A stretch of DNA of 64,000 bases from Salinisphaera sp040361255 (GCF_040361255.1 NZ_APNG01000005.1:62001-126000), one strand, 5' to 3'; shown: positions 17,669-26,817, counted from the stretch's first letter. The notes: a model not told the origin generated them from the letters alone. A program made the numbers and translations.

Positions 17669-19015
17669 ATGGGTCGCGCTTCGCTACAGCGGCGTCTGTT
17701 CGTGGGCGCGGCCATCTGGATCGTGCTTGCGCTGGTGACCACGGCGGTGGTGCTGTCGGTGCTGTTTCGCGACCATCTGGAAAACGAACTCGCCCGCCGT
17801 CTGGATGCGGATTTCCTGCAGCTGGTGTCCCAGTTCGATGTCGATGCCCAGGGGCGGCTGCTGCACCCGGTGGCGATGAGCGATCCGCTCTATCAGCGCG
17901 TACTGTCCGGGCGCTACTGGCAGATCGAGCGCGCCGGAGCCGTGAGCCTGCGTTCGCGCTCGCTGTGGGATGCCCGTCTTGAAACCAACACGCAGCACAG
18001 CGGCGATCGTATCCGTATGAACGGCCCGCGCGGCCAGCCACTGTTGGCTGTGGTGCGCCAGATCACGCTACCCAATGTCGACGAGCCGCTGCTATTGACC
18101 GTGGCCGCGAGCCTGGCGCCGGTCGACGCTGCGGTGGCCGATTTCCGGCGCACCACGCTGATCGCACTGGGCGTGCTGGCGGCGGGGCTGATTCTCGCGG
18201 CCGCGTTGCAGGTGCGCCTCGGACTGCGACCGCTGGGTCAGTTGCGCGGCGAGCTGGCGCGGATTCGTGCCAATGAGGCCACCCGTCTATCCGGCGACTA
18301 CCCAGCCGAGGTCGCGCCGCTGGTGGCCGATCTCAACAGCGTGCTGGCCCATAACGAAACACTCATCGAGCGCGCGCGCCGGCAGGCGGGCAATCTGGCC
18401 CACGCGCTGAAAACGCCGCTATCGATTATCGACAACGAAGCACAGCGCATGGGCCAGGACGGCGAAACCCGCCGTGCCGCACGCCTTGGCCACGAGGTCG
18501 TGGCCATGCAGCGTCATATCGACTGGCATCTGGCGCGTACCCGTATCGCCGGGCGCGCGGGCCATGGTCTGGCCACGCCGGTCGACGAGGTCATGGCCCG
18601 GCTGCAACGCACCTTGCAGCGGCTCTATGGCGATCGCGGCGTGATTATCGAAATCGAGACCGACCCGGCGGTTCGCTTTGCCGGCGAGCAGCGCGATCTC
18701 GAACAGATGCTGGGCAACCTGATGGAAAATGCCTGTAAATGGGCCCGTGGGGTCGTGCAAGTGAGCGCGACGGCCGATGCCGACACGCTGGTATTGCATG
18801 TCGACGACGATGGCCCCGGCATGCGTGGCGACCAGCGCGAACAGGCGATCCAGCCCGGCCAGCGCTTCGACGAAACCGTGCCCGGTTCCGGGCTGGGGCT
18901 TGCGATCGTCAGCGATCTGGCCGAGGCCTATGGCGGCGAACTGATACTTGAGCGCGCCGGGTTGGGTGGGCTGTCGGCCCGCCTGCGGTTACCGAAATCT
19001 GCAGGCGGGGCCTAG
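17669..19015 (+). CDS. Membrane sensor histidine kinase, PhoQ-like
   Basis: 448 residues. Transmembrane helices lie near 11-33 and 163-184, enclosing a periplasmic sensor domain of about 130 residues. The H-box is NLAHALKTPLSIIDNEA with His245, like PhoQ. The ATPase domain has the N-box LMENACKWA, DDDGPGM and the G2 box GSGLGLAIVSDLAEAYGG. The signal sensed is not evident; acidic patches typical of Mg2+-sensing PhoQ are not obvious. Its stop overlaps the end of the convergent rpiA gene by four bases. Confidence 0.9.
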   Translation: MGRASLQRRLFVGAAIWIVLALVTTAVVLSVLFRDHLENELARRLDADFLQLVSQFDVDAQGRLLHPVAMSDPLYQRVLSGRYWQIERAGAVSLRSRSLWDARLETNTQHSGDRIRMNGPRGQPLLAVVRQITLPNVDEPLLLTVAASLAPVDAAVADFRRTTLIALGVLAAGLILAAALQVRLGLRPLGQLRGELARIRANEATRLSGDYPAEVAPLVADLNSVLAHNETLIERARRQAGNLAHALKTPLSIIDNEAQRMGQDGETRRAARLGHEVVAMQRHIDWHLARTRIAGRAGHGLATPVDEVMARLQRTLQRLYGDRGVIIEIETDPAVRFAGEQRDLEQMLGNLMENACKWARGVVQVSATADADTLVLHVDDDGPGMRGDQREQAIQPGQRFDETVPGSGLGLAIVSDLAEAYGGELILERAGLGGLSARLRLPKSAGGA

Positions 19016-19674
19016 CGCGTATGCGTCTGCACGCCGCCGGCGGCGGCCACGATCAGCACATCGGCGGGGCGGCGCGCGAACAGGCCGACCGTGACCACGC
19101 CAGGCAGGGCATTGATCGTATCCTCGAGTTCGATCGGGTTCATGATCTCGAGGTTGTAGACATCGAGAATCGGGTGGCCGTTGTCGGAAACGAAACCGGC
19201 ACGCAATTCCGGTTCGCCGCCGAGCTTGACCAGCGCCCGGGCCACGCTCGATCGACCCATTTCGATGACCTCGACGGGTAGCGGAAAGCGCCCCAGCAGA
19301 TCGACCTGCTTGGATTCATCGACCATGCAGATGAATTTGCGCGACGCGCCGGCGATGATCTTTTCGCGGGTAAGCGCGCCGCCGCCGCCCTTGATCAGTT
19401 CCAGGTGTTCGTTGGCTTCGTCGGCGCCGTCGATATACACGCCCAGTTCGCCGGCGCTGTTGAGATCGATCACATCGAAACCGGCCGCGCGCAGGCGTTC
19501 GGTGGAGGCGTTCGAGCTGGACACACAGCCGGGGATGTCGGGCTTGCGCTCGCCGAGTACGTCGATGAAATGATTGACCGTCGAGCCCGTGCCCACGCCC
19601 AGATATTCGCCTTCGCTGACGTATTCGTAGGCGGCTTCGGCCGCGGCGCGCTTGAGATCGTCCTGTTTGCCCAT
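19012..19674 (-). CDS. rpiA: Ribose-5-phosphate isomerase A
   Basis: 220 residues, the usual length. Family motifs are intact: GVGTGSTVNHFID, VSSSNASTERL, VYIDGADEAN and the phosphate-binding KGGGGALTREKI. It interconverts ribose-5-phosphate and ribulose-5-phosphate in the pentose phosphate pathway. Its end overlaps the kinase gene through a shared CTAG, leaving no room for a terminator between the two transcripts. Confidence 0.96.
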   Translation of the reverse strand: MGKQDDLKRAAAEAAYEYVSEGEYLGVGTGSTVNHFIDVLGERKPDIPGCVSSSNASTERLRAAGFDVIDLNSAGELGVYIDGADEANEHLELIKGGGGALTREKIIAGASRKFICMVDESKQVDLLGRFPLPVEVIEMGRSSVARALVKLGGEPELRAGFVSDNGHPILDVYNLEIMNPIELEDTINALPGVVTVGLFARRPADVLIVAAAGGVQTHTR

Positions 19675-19719
19675 TAAAGCTTTCCTGCTTGCGTGTCGAG
19701 AATAAAAGCGTGAGTGAAA

Positions 19720-20421
19720 TTATCGGTCGCGGGCGCCGAATATATCGGTGCCCACGCGTACATGCGTCGCACCTTCGGCAATCGCGGCCTCGAGATCGGC
19801 GCTCATGCCCATCGACAGGGTATCGAGCGTATGGCCGCGCTCGTTGAGGCGTTGCATGAGTTCGCGCAGCGCGGCAAAGGGTTTGCGCTGGCTGGCTTCA
19901 TCGTGGCTGGGCGCCGGGATGGTCATCAGTCCGCGCAGTTTGACGTGGTCGAGCTCGACGATCTGATCGGCGAGTTCGGCGACCGCGTCGGGGGCGAGGC
20001 CGGATTTGCTGGCTTCGCCGTCGATGTTGACCTGGATACACAGATTCAGCGGCGCGAGGTCTGGCGGACGCTGGTCGGACAGGCGGCGCGCGATCTTGAA
20101 ACGGTTGATGGCATGCACCCAGGAGAAATTGGATGCGATATCACGGGTCTTGTTCGACTGAATGTCGCCGATAAAGTGCCAGAGGGGTTCGCGCGCGGCC
20201 AGCGCGTCGATCTTGGCGAGGGCGTCTTGCAGATAGTTCTCGCCGAAATCGCGCTGGCCGTGATCGAGCGCATCGCGCACGCGCGCGACCGGTTTGGTCT
20301 TGGATACCGCGACCAGCGTGATATCGGCCGGATCGCGATGAGCGGCGTGCGCGGCGCGCGCGATGCGTTCGCGGACTTTATCGAGCGCGTCGGCTACGGA
20401 TGGGGTTGAATCGGTCGACAT
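19720..20421 (-). CDS. yggS: PLP homeostasis protein, YggS family
   Basis: 233 residues. The pyridoxal-phosphate lysine lies in LVAVSKTKP; FGENYLQDALAKID, WHFIGDIQSNK and LSMGMSADLEAAIAEGATHVRVGTDIFG are all typical. It buffers PLP and balances amino- and keto-acid pools. It is divergent from pilT, a common arrangement in gammaproteobacteria, although the usual downstream proC is replaced here by rpiA. Confidence 0.95.
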   Translation of the reverse strand: MSTDSTPSVADALDKVRERIARAAHAAHRDPADITLVAVSKTKPVARVRDALDHGQRDFGENYLQDALAKIDALAAREPLWHFIGDIQSNKTRDIASNFSWVHAINRFKIARRLSDQRPPDLAPLNLCIQVNIDGEASKSGLAPDAVAELADQIVELDHVKLRGLMTIPAPSHDEASQRKPFAALRELMQRLNERGHTLDTLSMGMSADLEAAIAEGATHVRVGTDIFGARDR

Positions 20422-20500
20422 GGAAACAGTATTCGTTCGGCTGCGTTGGGTTAGGATTAGGATAACGCGGCCAGCCTAGTAGGGAGCACGTCGGGGACCC

Positions 20501-21541
20501 ATGGATATTTCCCAGTTACTGGCCTTTTCGGTCAAGCAGAATGCTTCGGATCTGCATTTGTCGGGCGGTTTGCCGCCGATGATCCGTGTCGATGGTGATA
20601 TGCGGCGTATCAATCTGCCGCCGATGGAACACAAGGAAGTGTTCGATCTGATCTACGACATCATGAACGATCGGCAGCGCAAGGCGTATGACGAGCATCT
20701 CGAGACCGACTTTTCGTTCGAGATTCCGAACCTCGCGCGTTTTCGTGTCAACGTGTTCAACCAGAACCGGGGCGCGGCGGCGGTATTTCGCACCATTCCC
20801 TCGGAGGTGCTGACCCTCGAGGAACTGGACGCGCCCAAGGTCTTTCGCGAAATCGCGGGCCTGCCCCGCGGGCTGGTACTGGTGACCGGGCCGACCGGCT
20901 CGGGTAAATCGACCACGCTGGCGGCGATGGTCAACCACAAGAACGAAACCGAACTCGGCCATATCCTGACCATCGAGGACCCGATCGAGTTCGTGCACAG
21001 TTCGCAGAAATGCCTGGTCAACCAGCGCGAAGTCGAGCGCGATACCCATTCCTTCGCCGCCGCGCTGCGCAGCGCGCTGCGCGAGGATCCGGACACCATC
21101 CTGGTCGGCGAGCTGCGCGATCTGGAAACCATTCGCCTGGCGCTGACCGCGGCCGAAACCGGCCATCTGGTATTCGGCACCCTGCATACCAGCTCGGCGG
21201 CCAAGACCATCGACCGTATTATCGACGTCTTCCCGGGCGCGGAGAAGGACATGGTGCGCGCCATGCTGTCGGAATCGCTGCGAGCGGTGATCTCCCAGAC
21301 CCTGCTCAAGAAGAAGGCAGGCGGACGTGTGGCTGCCCACGAGATCATGATGGGCACGCCGGCCATTCGTAACCTGATCCGTGAAGGCAAGATCGCGCAG
21401 ATGTACTCGGCGATTCAGACCGGGCAGTCCACCGGCATGCAAACACTCGATCAGTGCCTGCAGGATCTGGTGCGCCGGGGCGTGGTCGCGCGCGACGAGG
21501 CCGGCCGCAAGGCGGTCAATCGCGAGTCGCTGGGTAACTAG
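20501..21541 (+). CDS. pilT: Type IV pilus retraction ATPase PilT
   Basis: 346 residues, the usual PilT length. Walker A GPTGSGKST is at 130-138; the Asp box EDPIEFVH, Walker B/His box ILVGELRDLETIRLALTAAETGHLVFGTLHTSSA and the AIRNLIREGKIAQMYSAIQTG segment of PilT are present. A cytoplasmic hexamer drives pilus retraction in twitching motility and DNA uptake. It is the first of three consecutive paralogues. Confidence 0.97.
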   Translation: MDISQLLAFSVKQNASDLHLSGGLPPMIRVDGDMRRINLPPMEHKEVFDLIYDIMNDRQRKAYDEHLETDFSFEIPNLARFRVNVFNQNRGAAAVFRTIPSEVLTLEELDAPKVFREIAGLPRGLVLVTGPTGSGKSTTLAAMVNHKNETELGHILTIEDPIEFVHSSQKCLVNQREVERDTHSFAAALRSALREDPDTILVGELRDLETIRLALTAAETGHLVFGTLHTSSAAKTIDRIIDVFPGAEKDMVRAMLSESLRAVISQTLLKKKAGGRVAAHEIMMGTPAIRNLIREGKIAQMYSAIQTGQSTGMQTLDQCLQDLVRRGVVARDEAGRKAVNRESLGN

Positions 21542-21553
21542 AGGAGACGCACG

Positions 21554-22744
21554 ATGGACCGCGCACAGGCGACCAAGCTTCTCACCGTACTGCTCGAGCG
21601 ACTGGTTTCAGAGGGCGGCTCGGATCTGTTCATTACCGCCGGCTTCCCACCGGCGATCAAGCACGACGGCCAGATTTCGCCGCTCATGGAGCGCCCGCTC
21701 ACCCACGAGCAGTCGTCGTTGATCGTGCGCTCGATCATGAATGATCGCCAGGCGCGCGAATTCGACGAATACAAGGAGTGCCAGTTCGCGATCTCGCCGC
21801 CGTCCGGGCGTTTTCGTGTCTCGGCGTTCGTGCAGCAAGGCCGGGTTGGCGCGGTCATGCGCGTGATCAATACCGAAATTCCGGATTTCGACGAACTCGG
21901 TCTGCCGCCGGTGCTCAAGGATGTAGTCATGAGCCAGCGCGGGCTGGTGATCATGGCCGGTGCCACCGGCTCGGGTAAATCCACGTCGCTGGCGGCGATG
22001 CTTGGCCACCGCAACAACAACGCGGCCGGGCATATCATCACCATCGAGGACCCGATCGAATTCGTGCATCCGCACAAGAAATCGATCGTCACCCAGCGCG
22101 AGGTGGGCGTGGATACCCAATCCTGGGACAACGCGCTCAAGAACACCCTGCGCCAGGCGCCCAACGTCATTCTGGTGGGCGAAGTGCGTACGCGCGAAAC
22201 CATGGAATACGCGATCAACTTCGCCGAAACCGGGCATCTGGTGCTGTGTACGCTGCACGCCAACAGCTCGAACCAGGCGCTGGATCGCATCATCAACTTC
22301 TTCGACGAAGCCAAGCGCGAGCAACTGCTCATGGACTTGTCGCTGAATCTGCGCGCGCTGCTGTCGCAGCGGCTGGTGCGCAAGGAAGGCGGCGGGCGCT
22401 GTGCGGCGATGGAGATTTTGCTCAACACGCCGCATGTGGCCGACATGATCTTCAAGGGCAAGGTCGGCGAGCTCAAGGACGTGATGAGCCGCGGCAACGA
22501 GCAGGGCATGATCACCTTCGATCAGAGTCTGTTCAAACTCTTCGAGGCGGGCGAAATCGATTACGCCGAGGCGCTGCGCCATGCCGATTCCCAGAACGAA
22601 CTGCGCCTGAACATCAAGCTCAACAGCAAGCGCGCGCGCAAGAATCTGGCCGACGACGCCGACGTCAATGCGCTTTCGATGCACGACGACGAAGACGAGG
22701 ACGAAGCGGCTGCCGACGAGGGGATGTCCCGCCATGAGCGATAG
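21554..22744 (+). CDS. pilU: Type IV pilus retraction ATPase PilU
   Basis: 396 residues, with GAGGAGACG just upstream. Walker A GATGSGKST is at 136-144; VILVGEVRTRETMEYAINFAETGHLVLCTLHANSS is the PilU version of the catalytic region. The acidic C-terminal tail (MHDDEDEDEAAADEG) is also PilU-like. PilU assists PilT during retraction under load. Its 3' end overlaps the third ATPase gene by 11 bases. Confidence 0.95.
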   Translation: MDRAQATKLLTVLLERLVSEGGSDLFITAGFPPAIKHDGQISPLMERPLTHEQSSLIVRSIMNDRQAREFDEYKECQFAISPPSGRFRVSAFVQQGRVGAVMRVINTEIPDFDELGLPPVLKDVVMSQRGLVIMAGATGSGKSTSLAAMLGHRNNNAAGHIITIEDPIEFVHPHKKSIVTQREVGVDTQSWDNALKNTLRQAPNVILVGEVRTRETMEYAINFAETGHLVLCTLHANSSNQALDRIINFFDEAKREQLLMDLSLNLRALLSQRLVRKEGGGRCAAMEILLNTPHVADMIFKGKVGELKDVMSRGNEQGMITFDQSLFKLFEAGEIDYAEALRHADSQNELRLNIKLNSKRARKNLADDADVNALSMHDDEDEDEAAADEGMSRHER

Positions 22745-23840
22745 CGAGCAGCAAACCGACGACGCCCTCGAGGCGGTCGAGCCCTATCTGCAACTGGCGA
22801 TCGACAAGAACGCCTCCGATCTGTACTTCACCACGCATGCGCCGGTGATGTTGCGTGTCGAGGGCGAGATCTATCCGGTCAAGAGCAAAACGCGCGAGCC
22901 GCTCACGCCGGAACGCGTCGAAGCGCTGGCCTTGAGTATCATGACCAAGGAGCAGAAAGCCGGCTTCGAGCGCGACCATGAGGTGGATTTCGCCTACCGC
23001 TACGGGCTGCAGGGGCGCTTTCGTGTGAATGTGTTTCGCCAGCGCGGTTCGGCTGCCATGGTGTTGCGCAATATCGGCAATGTGCCCAGTTTCGATACCT
23101 TCGACATGCCGGCGGTGCTCAAGCGCCTGTCCATGCAAAAGCGCGGGCTGATCATGGTCGTGGGCGCGACCGGCTCGGGCAAGTCGACGACGCTGGCGGC
23201 GATGATCAATCATCGCAGCGAGAATGCGAACGGCCATATCCTCACCATCGAGGACCCGATCGAGTTCATGTATCGCCACAAGCGCTCGATCGTCAATCAG
23301 CGCGAGTTGGGCACCGATACGCTGGATTTTGCGCGCGCGGTGCGCAGCGCCATGCGCGAAGCGCCCGATGTCGTACAGATCGGCGAAACGCGCGATCTGG
23401 CCACCGCTGAAGCCGCCATTCAGCTGGCCGGCACCGGCCATCTCGCGCTCACCACGCTGCATGGCAACAATGCCTACCAGGCGCTGCAACGCCTGATCGC
23501 GCTGTTTCCCGAATATGCGCGCGAAGCCCTGTTCATGGATCTGTCGCTGAATCTGCGCGCGATCATTTCGCAGCGGCTGGTGCGCGGCGTCGGCGGCAAG
23601 CGCGTGGCCGCCTTCGAGATTTTGCTCAATACCCCGTATATCGCCGATCTGATCCGCCAGGGGCGTATCGATTCGGTACGCGAAGCCATGTCGGAAGGCG
23701 ATGGCGGCGAAGGCATGGCCACATTCGACGACTCCCTGCTGGCGCTGGTGCGCGAGGGCCAGATCAGCCAGGAACAGGCGCTGGCCTATGCCGACTCGCG
23801 CGAAAACCTGCAAAGCCGTATGGCCTTCGAGCATCTTTAG
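22734..23840 (+). CDS. Third PilT/PilU-type ATPase
   Basis: 368 residues from the ATG overlapping the pilU end. Walker A GATGSGKST is at 144-152, EDPIEFMYRHKRS forms the Asp box, and VVQIGETRDLATAEAAIQLAGTGHLALTTLHGNNA keeps the catalytic Glu and His. LSLNLRAIISQRLVRGVGG is closer to PilU than to PilT. Overall it reads as a second PilU-like paralogue and not a decayed copy. A job as an accessory or condition-specific retraction motor is inferred. The TAG stop coincides with the first base of a repeat element. Confidence 0.9.
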   Translation: MSDSEQQTDDALEAVEPYLQLAIDKNASDLYFTTHAPVMLRVEGEIYPVKSKTREPLTPERVEALALSIMTKEQKAGFERDHEVDFAYRYGLQGRFRVNVFRQRGSAAMVLRNIGNVPSFDTFDMPAVLKRLSMQKRGLIMVVGATGSGKSTTLAAMINHRSENANGHILTIEDPIEFMYRHKRSIVNQRELGTDTLDFARAVRSAMREAPDVVQIGETRDLATAEAAIQLAGTGHLALTTLHGNNAYQALQRLIALFPEYAREALFMDLSLNLRAIISQRLVRGVGGKRVAAFEILLNTPYIADLIRQGRIDSVREAMSEGDGGEGMATFDDSLLALVREGQISQEQALAYADSRENLQSRMAFEHL

Positions 23841-24128
23841 GGAAACGCTGCACAACCTGTCACGGTCGCGCCGGTGTGCTTTGCGCGTGGCTGGCAGGCA
23901 GAGGTGGGCGTAGCGTGCTGGTTGCACGGCGCGCCTGCCTCGACGCCGACCAAGCGCGCGCAAAGCCGGCGGCCCCTGCGGGGTTTCGGCCTCACAGACG
24001 CCGCGGCCTTGTTGCCAGGCTTGACCTGCCCCTCGTTGATTTCCTGGGGCAGGCGCTGCGCTTGGACGCCTTGCCGCACCTCTGTGAGGGCTCGAACGCG
24101 ATCCGCGAGAGGTTATGCAGCGCTTCCC
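23840..24128 (+). repeat. Repeat element with terminal inverted repeats, copy 1
   Basis: 289 bp bounded by GGGAAACGCTGCACAACCT and, at the right, the complement of GGGAAGCGCTGCATAACCT. It shares long blocks with copy 2 at 36971-37273, in the same orientation: CAAGCGCGCGCAAAGCCGGC, GGCCTCACAGACGCCGCGG, GTTGCCAGGCTTGACCTGCC and AGGCGCTGCGCTTGGACGCC. An internal hairpin CCTGCCCC/GGGGCAGG lies at 24025-24053. The left end begins on the last G of the pilU-like stop codon. It looks like a MITE or a structured-RNA repeat; no transposase gene is inside. Open frames within it are not considered genes. Confidence 0.8.
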
Positions 24129-24222
24129 AGGCCCATTTTTCGCGGCATGGCCATGGCACTCGTCTTGCCACGGGTGGTGTATTGCGGCGAGGATTGGGCT
24201 TGTTTGTCTAACTGGATGGTGG

Positions 24223-24711
24223 ATGAGTTCGCAATCGCCCGCTAGCGCGGCGTCTTCGCAGGGCGTACCCGACCCGGCCAATCCGGCGGTGATCGGCTGG
24301 CGCGAATGGGTCAGCCTGCCCGCGCTGGGGATCGACTGGATCAAGGCCAAGATCGATACCGGCGCGCGGACCTCGGCGCTGCATACCTTTCAGCTCGATG
24401 TCGAGCACGAGCACGGCGCCAAGGTTGCGCGTTTTGGCGTGCATCCGTTTCAGCGCGATAACGACACCATCACCTGGTGCCAGGCGCCGGTGGTGGATGA
24501 GCGCAGCGTGCGCGACTCTGGCGGCCATCAGGAATGGCGTTTCGTGATCGAAACGCCGGTGCGCATGGCGCAACGCGAATGGCCGATCGAGATTACATTG
24601 ACCGCGCGCGATACAATGTTATTCCGCATGCTGCTCGGCCGAACCGCCATGCGCTGTCTTCGCGTCGACCCGCTCGCTTCCTTTCTCACCGGCCGCCCGC
24701 CTGAGGCCTGA
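24223..24711 (+). CDS. rimB: RimB-like retropepsin-type protease (DUF785 / ATP-dependent zinc protease family)
   Basis: 162 residues from the ATG at 24223. The domain contains the aspartic-protease-like motif AKIDTGARTSALH and the second half-motif MLFRMLLGRTAMRC, as in RimB proteins. In Pseudomonas, RimB and RimK act together on ribosomal protein S6: RimK adds glutamates and RimB is the associated protease. rimK starts five bases downstream here, which supports the assignment. Older database names such as zinc protease come from early family naming. Confidence 0.85.
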   Translation: MSSQSPASAASSQGVPDPANPAVIGWREWVSLPALGIDWIKAKIDTGARTSALHTFQLDVEHEHGAKVARFGVHPFQRDNDTITWCQAPVVDERSVRDSGGHQEWRFVIETPVRMAQREWPIEITLTARDTMLFRMLLGRTAMRCLRVDPLASFLTGRPPEA

Positions 24712-24716
24712 TCGCT

Positions 24717-25622
24717 ATGCAAATCGCAATTCTGTCGCGTAACCGCAATCTGTATTCCACGCGTCGCATGGTCGAGGCCGGCAAGTCACGCGGCCATGAA
24801 ATGACCGTGATCGATCCGTTGCGCTGCTATATGAACATCGTGCCGCACGCGCCCGAAATTCATTACAAGGGCAAGAAGCTCGAAGGCTTCGATGCCATCA
24901 TTCCGCGTATCGGCGCCTCGATCACGTTCTACGCCACGGCCGTGCTGCGCCAGTTCGAGATGATCGGCGTCTATCCGCTCAACGAATCGGTGGCCATCTC
25001 GCGCTCGCGCGACAAGCTGCGCTCCATGCAGCTGCTTTCGCGCAAGGGCATCGGCCTGCCGGTGACCGGGTTTGCCCATTCGCCGGACGATACCGACGAT
25101 CTGCTCGAGCTTGTGGGCGGCAACCAGTACGTGATCAAGCTCACCGAAGGCACCCAGGGCAAGGGTGTGGTGCTCACCGAAACCCGCGGCGCGGCCGAGT
25201 CGGTGATCGATGCCTTTCGTGGCCTGGATGCGCACTTTCTGGTGCAGGAGTTCGTCAAGGAAGCCAAGGGCGCGGATATCCGCTGCTTCGTGATCGGCGA
25301 CAAGGTCGTGGCGTCGATGAAGCGCCAGGGCCGGGAAGGCGAGTTCCGTTCCAACCTGCATCGCGGCGGCTCGGCCTCGGTGATCAAGATCACGCCCGAA
25401 GAGCGCTCGACCGCCGTGCGCGCGGCCAAGATCATGGGTCTGAACGTCGCCGGTGTGGATCTGCTGCGTTCCAATCACGGGCCGGTGGTCATGGAAGTCA
25501 ATTCCTCGCCGGGCCTGGAAGGTATCGAAACGGCTACCGGCAAGGACGTGGCCGGCCAGATCATCGGCTTTATCGAGAGCTACTCCAAACGTGGTAAAAC
25601 GCGCACGCGTGGCGGTGGTTGA
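24717..25622 (+). CDS. rimK: Ribosomal protein S6 glutamate ligase RimK
   Basis: 301 residues, the family length. ATP-grasp landmarks are clear: SRSRDKLRSMQLLSRKGIGLPVT, YVIKLTEGTQGKGVVL, FLVQEFVKEAKGADIRCFVIGDKVVASM and the metal-binding VVMEVNSSPGLEGIE. It ligates glutamate residues to the C-terminus of ribosomal protein S6, and can make poly-glutamate in vitro. It is followed by a strong terminator. Confidence 0.96.
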   Translation: MQIAILSRNRNLYSTRRMVEAGKSRGHEMTVIDPLRCYMNIVPHAPEIHYKGKKLEGFDAIIPRIGASITFYATAVLRQFEMIGVYPLNESVAISRSRDKLRSMQLLSRKGIGLPVTGFAHSPDDTDDLLELVGGNQYVIKLTEGTQGKGVVLTETRGAAESVIDAFRGLDAHFLVQEFVKEAKGADIRCFVIGDKVVASMKRQGREGEFRSNLHRGGSASVIKITPEERSTAVRAAKIMGLNVAGVDLLRSNHGPVVMEVNSSPGLEGIETATGKDVAGQIIGFIESYSKRGKTRTRGGG

Positions 25623-25655
25623 GCGCTAGCGCCGAGCAAGCCGCTATACTGCAAA

Positions 25656-25685
25656 ACGGCAGCGTCTTTGGCGCTGCCGTTTTTC
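25656..25685 (+). terminator. Rho-independent terminator after rimB-rimK
   Basis: A 10-bp stem AACGGCAGCG, 7-nt loop and complement are followed by five T residues. It separates rimK from the deacylase gene 38 bases further on. Confidence 0.9.
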
Positions 25686-25722
25686 TTTGAGTTGCATCAG
25701 TCATTTGGAATCGAGCCCGCGT

Positions 25723-26817
25723 ATGAGCGATACCGATCACAAGTCCAGTCGCGCCGATGAGTACCCGTCCTTCAAGCCGCTGCAAATCGGTGGGCAGACC
25801 ATCGAAGCCGGTACGCGCACGAGCATCGATCTGCCGGTTACCGATCTGTATACCCACGCCAAACTCACCATGCCGGTCAACGTCATCCGCGGGCGCCGGC
25901 CCGGGCCGACGCTGTTCGTCTCGGCGGCGGTGCATGGCGACGAGCTCAACGGCGTGGAGATCATCCGCCGGCTGCTCAAACTGCGCGGGCTCAAGCAAAT
26001 GCGCGGTACGCTCATTGCCGTGCCGATCGTCAACGTCCACGGCTTTCTGCGCCATTCGCGCTACCTGCCGGATCGGCGCGATCTGAATCGTTCGTTTCCC
26101 GGCACCTCGAAAGGCTCGGTAGCCTCGCGCCTGGCCAAGGTCTTCGTCGACGAAATCCTGGCCAAGGCCGATTACGGCATCGATCTTCATACCGGTGCGA
26201 TTCATCGCGCGAACCTGCCCCAGATCCGCGCCGATCTATCCAACGACGAGACCCGCCGGCTCGCCGAGGCCTTCGGCTGCCCGTTGCTCATCGATGCCAG
26301 CCTGCGCGAAGGCTCGCTGCGCGAACACGCCAACGAAAAAGGCGTACCGCTGTTGCTTTACGAGGCAGGCGAGGCGCTGCGCTTCGACGAGTTTTCCATT
26401 CGCGCGGGCGTGCGCGGCATCTCCGGGGTGATGCGCGAACTCAAGATGCTGCCCATGCGCGGCAAGCGCGCGCCGCACAAGTCGGTGGTCGCGCTCGACT
26501 CCAACTGGGAGCGCGCGCCCGAGTCCGGCATTCTGCGTTCGCTGGTCGAGCTTGGCGAATATGTGAGCAAGGATCAGGTGCTGGCCTATATCGCCGACCC
26601 GTTCGGCGAAACCGAGGTCGCGGTGACCTCGGAGCATCCCGGCATCGTGATCGGGCGTTCCTATCTGCCGCTGGCCCATGCCGGCGATGCGCTCTACCAC
26701 GTCGCCCGGGTGAAAGGCGCCCAGAAGCTGGCCAGTCGGGTTGAAGCCTATCAATCTGACAACGAACCGGACGATTTCGACGACCGCGGCGAATCCGGCG
26801 AGCCACCCATCGTGTAG
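25723..26817 (+). CDS. Succinylglutamate desuccinylase/aspartoacylase family metallohydrolase
   Basis: 364 residues from the ATG at 25723. The zinc ligands of the M14-like family are visible: His71 and Glu74 in AAVHGDELNG and His156 in IDLHTGA. PDRRDLNRSFPG is the substrate-carboxylate loop. The C-terminal barrel (ESGILRSLVELGEYVSKDQVLAYIADPFGE) resembles a biotinyl-lipoyl-type domain common in this subgroup. The gene often sits next to rimK in gammaproteobacteria, so a peptide or acyl-amino-acid substrate linked to S6 modification is possible. The terminator in between argues for separate expression. Confidence 0.85.
   Translation: MSDTDHKSSRADEYPSFKPLQIGGQTIEAGTRTSIDLPVTDLYTHAKLTMPVNVIRGRRPGPTLFVSAAVHGDELNGVEIIRRLLKLRGLKQMRGTLIAVPIVNVHGFLRHSRYLPDRRDLNRSFPGTSKGSVASRLAKVFVDEILAKADYGIDLHTGAIHRANLPQIRADLSNDETRRLAEAFGCPLLIDASLREGSLREHANEKGVPLLLYEAGEALRFDEFSIRAGVRGISGVMRELKMLPMRGKRAPHKSVVALDSNWERAPESGILRSLVELGEYVSKDQVLAYIADPFGETEVAVTSEHPGIVIGRSYLPLAHAGDALYHVARVKGAQKLASRVEAYQSDNEPDDFDDRGESGEPPIV

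Noticed and set aside
22665..24350. A 561-codon open frame on the minus strand
   Set aside because: It is antisense to the third pilus ATPase, runs through the repeat element and into rimB, and shows no domain. High GC content opens such frames.
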